Source: Linderina pennispora
Taxonomy: Eukaryota > Kickxellomycota > Kickxellomycetes > Kickxellales > Kickxellaceae
Length of the DNA: 64,000 nucleotides
Direction of reading: 5' to 3'
NCBI RefSeq assembly: GCF_002104995.1
Contig: NW_024468275.1
Location: forward strand, 21,227 to 85,226
Below, one piece after another: positions 19,648-28,888 of the stretch. Each line of letters starts with the position of its first letter. Within the stretch, counting starts at the first letter, position 1. The translations under genes and the position numbers were made by a program. Under the pieces are notes generated by a model, which worked only from the letters and a program-made list of their open reading frames with translations, was not told the DNA's origin and did not search any database.

Positions 19648-20877
19648 ATGGACAATCAATTACAAGAATTAAGAGAGAAGGAGTAGAATGTGCTCTACAC
19701 AACAAAGTGGGGATTTCTTGATGAAGACTGGTTAGTGCATAAACAGCAGAAGCATTATAGGAGTGAAGCTCATGAAGTAAAAGAAATAAAGCTTATTAAA
19801 GACACACTTATTAAGCAACTTGGAATGATTCCTGTGTTCTTCTTCCTAAATGTTCTATTTGGTGGAAAGCAGTATCCATGTCCATACAGAAATGTTGAGA
19901 AAGGACTCTTGATTTTGTACCAGTTAGTTGCTGGGCTATCAATCAATGAGATGGAGAGGTTTATTCCTAAGAGCAGCTACCAAGTGATTCATAATATGTT
20001 CTATATCTCAGAGTTAAGTGAGTTGAACAAGAAGCTTTCACACTACTTGCACACAATGTTCTCCACTCCAGAACTAAGAGTGATCTCAGCAAAGATCCAG
20101 AATCCACAAGGGTTTAAGCATATTACTCTTATGCTAGATGGCCATGACTCACGAGCACTACATAATGGTGCTTACAAACCAAATCTTTATTCCTTCAAGT
20201 TGAAGAAGTCAGGATATAGAACACAAGTTTGCATTGATTTGAATGGAATGGTTATCCTTGTTTCACCAACTGAGGAATGTAAAGACCACCCAGACTCTAA
20301 GATGATTAAGAATATGGCACTATTGAAATACATCTCTCCAGTAGATTGCGTTGTTTTAGATGGTGGTTATCCTCAAAGTATTCTGGAGGAGTTAACAGAA
20401 GCAGAAGAGAATGAGAATTTTGGAATGCATAACTTTTGCTTACCAGTTAGAAAGCCAAGAGGAACCAACTTAAGTGAAGCAGAGTTAGAATATAATAGCA
20501 AACTTGGGTCATTTAGATCAATGGTTGAGAGCACATTTGGAGAACTAGGTAACACATTCAAGAGACTTTCAAATAGAGTAGTTGTGAGATTTAGAAATAC
20601 AACTGTATACAATGTGCAGTTAAAACTCTGTTGCTTACTCTATGATATGATGAAGATCTTAGCAGCTAGTAAAGTTCCTGTTGAACATCACCACACACTT
20701 TGGGTTCTATCTAACTTTGATTACCCAAGCAACAACCAGGAGAGATCAACTCATGCTGAAGTAGGAACTACTTTACCACAAAAAGTAGAACTAGAAGCTT
20801 CAATGAGAGAACTACAAGATAGACTGATTCAAGCTAAAATTGATGAGTCAATGAACTTCTATGTTGACATGTCATAA
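19648..20877 (+). pseudogene. DDE transposase, PIF/Harbinger-like, with one early TAG
   Basis: The frame from ATG 19648 is interrupted only by TAG 19684-19686 and then runs to TAA 20875-20877. Three acidic positions in the spacing of DDE_Tnp_4-type nucleases are visible: the first Asp in ITLMLDGHDSR, the second in CVVLDGGYP, and a Glu in SMVESTFGELGNTFKR. The stretch YRTQVCIDLNGMV followed by SPTEECKDHPDS matches the region after the first Asp in PIF/Harbinger proteins. Codon use is very AT-rich compared with host genes. No Myb-like partner gene of classical Harbinger elements is seen. The surrounding MITEs have 3-bp A/T duplications, as Harbinger elements do, but this element's own termini are not found. 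Confidence 0.65.
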
Positions 20878-20890
20878 ACAACTTTTAAAA

Positions 20891-22475
20891 TACACCGAGC
20901 GGCAAAATTGAGTCACAAAAATAAAAAAAGTTGAAAAACTGGAATAATTTCTCTGATCAGTATGCAATAATCCTGCTATAATTAATTCATAATCTACACA
21001 ATCCCCAACTCTAGCTCATGTAGTTTCATGCTTATCACTCATCTATTCATTGAGAAAATGACTATTTAATATAAACATTTTTGACTCAATTTTGCTCATA
21101 AAAATTTGACAATTTATTGCTCAATATCTGGTATGGCCACCATGGGCTTTTTTGACAGCTGCGATACGCGCAGGCATCGAGTTCACCAGCTGTGAGCAAA
21201 TGGTTTCATTTACGTGCTCACACCAGATGTCCTGCACCCGCTCCCAGAGGGTGTTGAGATCTTTAATTTCTGGCCCATTACGGATCTCGCGCTTAATGAA
21301 GTCCCACAAATGCTCAATGGGGTTGAGATCAGGGGACTGCGCTGGCCATGGTAGCACTCAAATGGAGTTCTCAGCAAACCACCTCCTTGTCCTAGAAGCC
21401 ATATGGCATGAAGCATTGTCCTGTTGGAAGATGATGTTACCCTTGTCCAGCCCATACATCTCAATTGTTTGCAGTAGTTCCTCCTGCAGTACACCCACAT
21501 AGACCGCTGTGTCAATTCCCCCCTCAAGCCAGCAGAGTTGGCCAGGGCCACGCGAAGTTATGCATCCCCAAACCATGATCCCGCCTCCACCATATTTTTG
21601 GGTTGGGGTAATGTGGTGATCCTGGAGGACTCCACCTGGTTTACGTAAGCACCTTTCATGTCCATCTGCTCCATTAAGGTGTATTCTTGTCTCAACTGAC
21701 CAAATTACCTGGCTCCAATCAGTATCTGTCCAGCTCCTAAAGGCCTCAGCGAAATGGCATTGATCCTTACAATAGTGATCTATCAGTTGAGGGACTTTTA
21801 TTCTGTGCATGGATCGAATCCCTTGGCACTGTAGTGCACGTCTGATAGTGTACAATGAGATGTGCATACCAGAGTATTGAGCTAGCTGTTGTCGGATCTG
21901 TGTTGCTGTGGAACATGCACCAGTAGTAGCAAGTCAACATATGTATGTCTCATCATGTGGTGATAGCAGCCGACTATGACCAGCATAGGAGTTCCTCTCT
22001 ATGCTACATTGTGCTCGCGCAATACGTGATACTGTGGATTGGGAGACTCCTGTGTCCAATGCAATTTGCCGAGTTGATACGTGTTTTGGTAGAAGATATT
22101 AGACATGATTTTTTTGGATAACTGCAATTTTTTAGGCATAGTTAGAAAACGACTGAGATATGGATATAGAAGAGAGAACGCTGTTGTGTTAATGGCTGAA
22201 ATATAGAATTATTCCATAGTTATTTTGGGCATAAAACTAGTCGTTGAAAGTAGGAAAGGTCAAAAATGAGCACTACCAAAAATTACTGCTTTTTCAAAAG
22301 ATAGTAATTTCTAGGGAGCGCGACATTCTAGGAACATAAGTCATAAACAATACTCATTATTGCAAGCAAGTGATATGCATTCTCCACTATCAAGGGTATC
22401 GCATTACTGCTTTTTCCACAATCAGACATTTTAGGAAGAAAAAATATTTGTGACTTAATTTTGCCGCTCAGTGTA
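20891..22475 (-). mobile_element. Tc1/mariner element, full length
   Basis: 1.58 kb, bounded by TA on both sides, with inverted ends ACACCGAGCGGCAAAATTG at the left and the complement of ACTGAGCGGCAAAATTAAG at the right. Internal inverted sequences near the ends contain further CAAAATTGAG-like sites. It carries one transposase on the minus strand. It sits directly after the stop of the DDE transposase and separates it from its 3' flank. Confidence 0.9.
21121..22098 (-). pseudogene. Tc1-type transposase, inactivated
   Basis: Reads as a helix-turn-helix (TRQIALDTGVSQSTVSRIA), a central region, then the catalytic core. The second Asp (IIFQQDNASCH) and the final Glu (SPDLNPIEHLWD, D34E type) are present. 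The position of the first catalytic Asp is Val (VIWSVETRI in place of the usual SDES/SDET). Two TGA codons interrupt the frame, at 21934-21936 and 21358-21360; both stand where family members have Arg, so both look like CGA-to-TGA changes. The element can no longer move itself. Confidence 0.85.
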
Positions 22476-22521
22476 AGAAATATCAGTAAGAATTTTGCAT
22501 TGATAGAAAATGCTTCAATAA

Positions 22522-22981
22522 GGAGGTCATTCAGAGATAGTTATCTGCACAATAATTATTTGTGTATATTGAAACTATTGGCAATTTCAGTGAAATAAAA
22601 ATTTCACCCAAACCACCATCGGCATCTTGGAAAAGTGTCAGTGAACATAATTTCAACCAGAAAGAAAAACTTTGCATATTTGGGGTTAATTATCATTGGG
22701 CAACAAAAGTCAATATCTCAATAGATGTGGCTAAGCAACCACAAGGAAATTATGTTCACTGAAACTTTTCCAAGATGCCGATAGCGGTTTGGGTGAAATG
22801 GCAAAAAAAATATTTGTATTTTTAAAATCAATTATACACATAAGAACATTCTGTACACAACAATTATAAATATCTGTTCCAAAAATATCTAGTAACAAAA
22901 AACTGTTCAGAAAATGATTATTTATATATCTAACTAACAAAATTGTAATTTACTAAAATTTACAAGTCCAAGAATGACCCC
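22522..22981. mobile_element. Family-A MITE with TAA target duplication
   Basis: GGAGGTCATTCAGAG at the left, AAGAATGACCCC at the right, flanked by TAA (22519-22521 and 22982-22984). Confidence 0.8.
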
Positions 22982-22984
22982 TAA

Positions 22985-25135
22985 AGTGAGTCAAATTTTT
23001 GCTTCTCCAATTTTTCTATTTTTTTACTATTGCTTCGATATCATGCAATGTAAAATAGTTAGAGAACATTTAACTACATAATTTTATACTACACTGAGCA
23101 GCAAAATTGAGTCACAAAAATTTTTTTCAACTTTTTGATACTATATCTTCATCATCAGATAATATAGATACTTCTATTCGATATATGTTCGATAGGGCTT
23201 GACATAGTATAAAAGTATGTAGTTACATGTTACCTAAACATTGTACTTCATATGATATCGACGCGATAGTAAAAATCTAGTAAAATTGGAGAGGCAAAAA
23301 TTTGACTCACTTTGACTTCATAGTGCTATTTCTATACCATATCAATATTCAAATAATGTGAAATCGCTACCCATAACTCTGCTGCACTCGCTCTTCAATA
23401 ATAATATCTCATTCACAATGATGTTCAACTACACATGGTACTATCATGTATTCAATATGTGAAGGAAAATTATGAAGGAAATGATCAACGCTTCAGTGCT
23501 GCCATCACTCTTATAGATGTTGAGTACATAGTTGACACTCAAGTGATTAGTACTCAACGATGACAAGAAATGAGTTTGATAGCTAGTCCACTGAAGGAGT
23601 AATCAACTATAAATGATGTACAACTACACTTAAGCTCCCTATTGAAGCAATGTAATTCTATGACTTGATTTTTTATAATAACAATATATAGGGGGTCATT
23701 CCTGGACTTGTAAATTTTAGTAAATTACAATTTTGTTACATACATATTTGAATAATCGTTTTCAGAACTATTTATTGCTACTAGATATTTTTAGAACAGA
23801 TATTTATAATTGTTGTGTACAGAATGTTCTTATGTGTATAATTGATTTTAAAAATACAAATATTTTTTTTACCATTTCACCCAAACCGCTATCGGCATCT
23901 TGGAAAAGTTTCAGTGAACATAATTTCCTTGTGGTTGCTTAGCCACATCTATTGAGATATTGACTTTTGTTGCCCAATGATAATTAACCCCAAATATGCA
24001 AAGTTTTTCTTTCTGGTTGAAATTATGTTCGCTGAAACTTTTCCAAGATGCTGATGGCAGTTTGGGTGAAATTTTTATTTCACTGAAATTGCCAATAGTT
24101 TCAATATGTATAAATAGTTGTTGTGCAGATAACTATCTCTGAATGACCTCCATAGATAGGTAGAGAGGGTACTACTGTGGCTATCCACTCAATACTATGA
24201 TATATCAATATGTAACCTCTGTGCCTAATGATAAGCCATTTAATCTGAATCACAAATTTTGCAACTTTCTTAATCCTTCTTTAAGCAGCTCCTTATGATC
24301 AAAAACACATCAGATCAAATCAAATATACTTACTATACAAAGCACATGCCCCACAGGTGACTATGGGAATGAAATATCCTAATGAAAGTGCTCTATTCTG
24401 CCAACATTAAGAAGAAATCTAGATTCTAAGAAAATCAGAAAAGTAGATTCTGAGTTTAGAGTAGTGTATCTCTATACAGCTATGGCTATTGCTTCCCTAG
24501 TTGAGGGGGATGTGGCACACTGACCAGTGTGTATGTAATTATATAAAGCATACCATGATTACATACCTATGATATGCAATAGGAGAGTGCAAAGATTATG
24601 TCTGAAGGAGTCATCATCATATAAATGGCAATTTGGGCTACAAGTTGGCTAGATATGTGTACTGTTTCTACTGTATGATGATCAGTGTAGTCCCCTAGAT
24701 ACGATGCGCTACTCACCTATAGGGCTTCATTATGAGTATGATCTGATAATGGCCTGAAATCATCGTTTTTGTCACCAATGATTTATTGGTCTAGGAAATT
24801 ATAAATAGGTAAGTAAATGAAATCGCTTATTCATGGCTAGTGAACTCGATGCCTGTGCGTATCGCTGCAGTCAAAAAAACCTATGGTGGCTTTGCTAGTT
24901 AGTGAGAAAAAAATCGACGAATTTTGTAAGCAAAATTGAGTCAAATATTTTTATTTTTAAAATGTCAGTTTCTCGCTTATTTCAAGTGCAATAAGCACGC
25001 AACTACATGAAATAGATTAGTGCATGGCATACACCATGATTTAATTTTATCATATTCAATGAACGTCGTTCAGAGAAATTATCTAAGATTTTTGATGATT
25101 TTTATTTTTGTGACTCAATTTTGCCGCTCAGTGTA
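22985..25135. mobile_element. Tc1-like element of a second subfamily, with a MITE inserted
   Basis: A short inverted end piece (22985-23089) is followed by a terminus at 23090 (TACACTGAGCAGCAAAATTG). The matching right end is at 25110-25135 (TTGCCGCTCAGTGTA). Without the family-A MITE at 23691-24151, the part from 23090 is about 1.58 kb, the size of the complete Tc1 at 20891. Any transposase has decayed beyond recognition. The right end lies exactly at the TA where homology between the flanks of CorA copies 1 and 2 stops. Confidence 0.65.
23691..24151. mobile_element. Family-A MITE with ATA target duplication
   Basis: GGGGGTCATTCCTGG to GAATGACCTCC, flanked by ATA (23688-23690 and 24152-24154). 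Well-preserved internal arms. Confidence 0.85.
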
Positions 25136-25194
25136 TTAGAATTTCTTCAAAGAGATTGAAAATAACAAATAATTCACTTATTTCACGTGATTGC

Positions 25195-26583
25195 TTAAAA
25201 GATCTTCTTCCACTTTGCCCACCCACCAAACACCACGACAAAGGCAATGCAGCTCCCCATGATTGTCATCCAGGCACGCAGGTTCTCATGCTCGCCAGTA
25301 TCCTCGTTCGGCTTGAACGGCACAGGCACGTTCATGCCAAACAGCTCGGCGACAAACTGAGTTGGCAGCAAAATGGCAGAAATGATTAGCAACTGGTTCG
25401 AAAACACGGACAGGCCTACACTCGCATCGCCGAGCTCCAGCGAGATCTGGCCCATGTAGTTTGAGTGAGCCCGCGCCAGCACCATATCACAATGAGCACA
25501 GGCCGACTGCATAGCGCCCAGATGATCCAGGACGTCGCCCAGCAGATGGCGCTCATCTAGGTCGGGCGTCATGCGCATCAGCGCCCGCACCACCTCAGGC
25601 TTGCCGTGCATTAGCCGCCAGAGCGCCAGCAGCCGCCGCCGCACCAGCCCCGTGCGCTGCAGAACATCCGCCTTTTCCAGTGGCGACAGAACCATCACCA
25701 GCTCGTCCACCTGGTCCACCTCCAATGCCACGGTGCGCATGGCCATGGTCAGCGCGTCCGTCATCCCGTCCAGCAGCACATACACCACCGACTGCCAGCC
25801 GATCTCCGCCATGGCTGCCAGCCGGTCCACCGCCTGCTCCACATGCTCGGTCGTTGTGCGCCCATGGAACGTCAGCACAAACCGCCGTTTCACCACCATG
25901 GCTATCGGGCATGCCGCCATCTCGGTGTCCACTGCCCGATACACAACGAAGTGGTAGTCACTGACCTCCTCGATCTTGTCGCCTGTGTCCTCCAGAATGT
26001 CTTCCACTGTCAGCGGGTGGATTCCGAACACACGTGCCAGCCTGTCCATCTCTGGTTTGGTCGCATCTACCACGTCCAGCCAGAAGAACCCGCTCTGCTC
26101 AGCGATCACATCCAAGCAGGGCTTATCCAACTCCGAAGCCTGGTACACGCCCATCGCCTCGCTGAACACCATAAACCGTGTGTCCTCATTGACTGCGAAC
26201 CCGCCTGCATCTGCCATCGTCTTGAGAGCCTCAGGCTCGCCCACAGCCCCTGTGGCTGCCAGCTCCCGCAGCGCTGCCATATCCCAGTCCCGCCGGTGCA
26301 CTGCCGCGTCCTCCATGCCCATGCAGTCCGTGTTCTCGTGGGTTGCTGTCTCGCGGACTACACACTCGGTGCTGCCAAGAAGCAGCTGCACCAGCCGCTC
26401 AATATCGTCGGCGCTGCTGTTCTTGCTGTCCGACAACAGGTCCTGCAAACACTGGATCGCGCGAGCACGCTGCTCGGACTCAGTGCGCAGCATTTGCGTG
26501 TTTGCTGCCCGTAGCCTCTGGTTCTCTGTATGGATGTCATGCAATAGCAGCGACGACCCAAACGGCGACGATTTGTCGGTCAT
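25195..26583 (-). CDS. CorA-type magnesium transporter, copy 2
   Basis: 462 residues, the same length as copy 1, with the GMN motif (FGMNVPVPF) and two C-terminal membrane helices. ATG 26583 follows the same T-run and leader as in the other copies. It differs from copy 1 by few residues (for example Cys for Tyr in the QYLQ stretch, Thr for Ala in GRATTEH, Glu for Gly in SLGLG) and shares with it the variant first membrane helix ending AELFGMN. It is the inner gene of the right arm of the inverted duplication. No disruption is seen, so it is presumably functional. Confidence 0.9.
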   Translation of the reverse strand: MTDKSSPFGSSLLLHDIHTENQRLRAANTQMLRTESEQRARAIQCLQDLLSDSKNSSADDIERLVQLLLGSTECVVRETATHENTDCMGMEDAAVHRRDWDMAALRELAATGAVGEPEALKTMADAGGFAVNEDTRFMVFSEAMGVYQASELDKPCLDVIAEQSGFFWLDVVDATKPEMDRLARVFGIHPLTVEDILEDTGDKIEEVSDYHFVVYRAVDTEMAACPIAMVVKRRFVLTFHGRTTTEHVEQAVDRLAAMAEIGWQSVVYVLLDGMTDALTMAMRTVALEVDQVDELVMVLSPLEKADVLQRTGLVRRRLLALWRLMHGKPEVVRALMRMTPDLDERHLLGDVLDHLGAMQSACAHCDMVLARAHSNYMGQISLELGDASVGLSVFSNQLLIISAILLPTQFVAELFGMNVPVPFKPNEDTGEHENLRAWMTIMGSCIAFVVVFGGWAKWKKIF

Positions 26584-26726
26584 GTTAAAAAAAAAAAGAA
26601 GTATATTACAAATGTAAAAGTGGAGGAAGAACAAAAAAAGCTGAAAGATGGAAAAATAGAATATTCCTCTGTTGGGGCATCTATCCCGGCCCCTGACTTG
26701 TTTTACAACCGGTTTTTGCTTCGCTA

Positions 26727-26905
26727 TCACTTGTAAATCGCCCGTCTGAGCTGTGACGCGCTCACTGTCACATCACGAAACGCAACTGCAGTTTGCAGAT
26801 CACTAGCAGGCTTATTCGCTGCCGAGGTTGCACTCAGCTGTTCCTTTATAAGCGAGTATGCAATTGCCCATTGGCAATCATCAGCTTTCTACATTTGATT
26901 ATGAA
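26727..26905 (-). pseudogene. 3' gene fragment upstream of CorA copy 2
   Basis: Counterpart of 2687-2850: an open frame without a start, ending in TGA (26727-26729). It differs from its twin by several amino-acid replacements over some 50 codons, which suggests lack of constraint. Confidence 0.3.
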
Positions 26906-27310
26906 CTCAACTACTTTTCCACTCACACTATCAATACATTTTTCTACTGCTACATAGATTTGCCTACTGATCTATCTACTGGCTGGCCACTCTAATTATT
27001 ATATAGTGTTTATTTGAAATATATACATATTATATCATGCTGCTAGGGTAGTTTTGACTCACCTAAGGCGGCTTATTCACTCAGAGTAGTGCGGCCTTTT
27101 CTAGGGCCATGCGCAGTTTAGATGAGGGCTCAGTATGTGCACCCGGCACATGCTTAAATACCCCTTGCTGGCTCCTAGCAGCAAGGACTCTGCCTAGTTT
27201 CTCTAATATATTTTAGTAAATGCTTACATTTAGTTTCATTAGCACCCTTATAGTAATCACTAGGAGAACATGCTACTTAGCACCCTCTTCCCTGATATTT
27301 GACCAAGGTC

Positions 27311-27914
27311 CTTTTAGGCATGTGTGGTGTCGAAAACTAGTTTCTCTACTGATGTTACATGATCGACATATTCCTCACTCCAGATCAGGAAATATTGTCA
27401 AATGCTAGTACCTGCTTCTATAATTCTTCATACATGTCATGACAAGTAGACTCCTATCTACTAAGATCTTCTTTCTCCTTTTTCTCTAGTTCAATGCTTC
27501 TATGACACTCTTTTGAAGTGGCTATTTTATAGCCACTTCAGATAGTGCAATTGTTTAAAAATATCATCAACTTTTTACACCTTTTCAGCATAAATCATTT
27601 TAATTAATTATATTTCATAGGCTATGATGGGCACTGATAGAAGAAAGGCATAAGGTAATATAGATGGCAACTGATTATGTGAGTTGCTTAAAGTCTAGGA
27701 TGGCTGAGTGGTGAGGAAGTTTGATGGGAAAGGAGTATCTAATTATCTGGTGCCTATTAATAAATATGTAGATAGTGAGAAGATGACAGATAAGGAGAGG
27801 ATCTAGCTTATATACTAAAAGATGAAGAAGCAGCTGATACCAGACCTAGATACTATAGTGAAGCTTATGTATATGAAGTCAAAGAGTAGGGAATTACTTT
27901 GAGGAGTGGATAAG
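27311..27914 (-). other. Spacer with a possible decayed retroelement fragment
   Basis: This part of the right arm has no counterpart in the left arm. On the plus strand, about 27715-27890, a short frame with KFDGKGVSNYL and EKMTDKERI resembles the start of gag-type capsid domains of Ty3-like elements, but it is broken by stops. This reading is uncertain. Confidence 0.25.
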
Positions 27915-28777
27915 GGAGGCCATTCACAAATAAGAAAGTTTAAAGAAACTTAATATCTTATATTAGAATAACTAATGGGGGTCATTCCTGGACTTGTAAA
28001 TATTAGTAAATTACAATTTTGTTAGATAGATATTTGAATAATCATTTTCAGAACCATTTTTTACTACTAGATATTTTTGGAACAGATATTTATAATTGTT
28101 GTGTCCAGAATGTTTTTATGTGTATAATTGATTTTAAAAATACAAATATTTTTTTTGCCATTTCACCCAAACTGCCATCGGCATCTTGGAAAAGTTTCAG
28201 TGAACATAATTTCCTTGTGGTTGCTTAGCCACATCTATTGAGATATTGACTTTTGTTGCCCAATGATAATTAACCCCAAATATGCAAAGTTTTTTCTTTC
28301 TGGTTGAAATTATGTTCACTGAAACTTTTCCAAGATGCTGATGGCAGTTTAGGTGAAATTTTTATTTCACTGAAATTGCCAATAGTTTCAATATGTATAA
28401 ATAGTTGTTGTGTAGATAACTAGCTCTGAATGACCTCCAATTAACAAATTATAAATCAATTACTAGCAGCTGAAAAATATTTTAAAAAACAGAATATTTA
28501 GTAATGGTTAGAAAGATATTAGCTGCTAGATTAACTAATAAACAAAAATACAAGAAAGGGCACTTCTATGAAACCCCCATTGGCATCCTGAAAAATTTCA
28601 GTTGATTTCTTGTGACCCAGCCTCTATCTCAGTAGAAGCATATTAATTGTGTATCAACTAAAATTTTTCAGGATACCGATGGGGGTTTCATAGAAGCACA
28701 AAAAAAATAAAAGAATAAAAAGTTTTAAAAGATATAACTATTTTTTTTACCTAGTTTAGTGATTGTGAATGACCTCC
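27915..28777. mobile_element. Family-B MITE containing a family-A MITE
   Basis: It starts GGAGGCCATTCACAAATAAG and ends GATTGTGAATGACCTCC. A hairpin lies at about 28560-28697 (arms GAAACCCCCATTGGCATCC and complement). A family-A element (27977-28438) is inserted and flanked by AAT. This gives a clear order of events: B first, A later. Confidence 0.8.
27977..28438. mobile_element. Family-A MITE with AAT target duplication
   Basis: GGGGGTCATTCCTGG to GAATGACCTCC, with AAT at 27974-27976 and 28439-28441. Nested in the family-B element. Confidence 0.85.
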
Positions 28778-28888
28778 ACAGCAATGTTCGTAGTTGGTGC
28801 ATCAGCAGGATATAGATATGCATGTAGGAGGCAGCATGTACGTGAATACTAGCATCTATTAAAACAACCTGCCACTCAAGTTGACTTG

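Noticed and set aside
26583-26730. Longer CorA protein using an upstream in-frame start (copy 2), and likewise 37884 for copy 3
   Set aside because: The extension reads through the T-run and leader that all copies share, and the three genes agree on the MTDKSS start.
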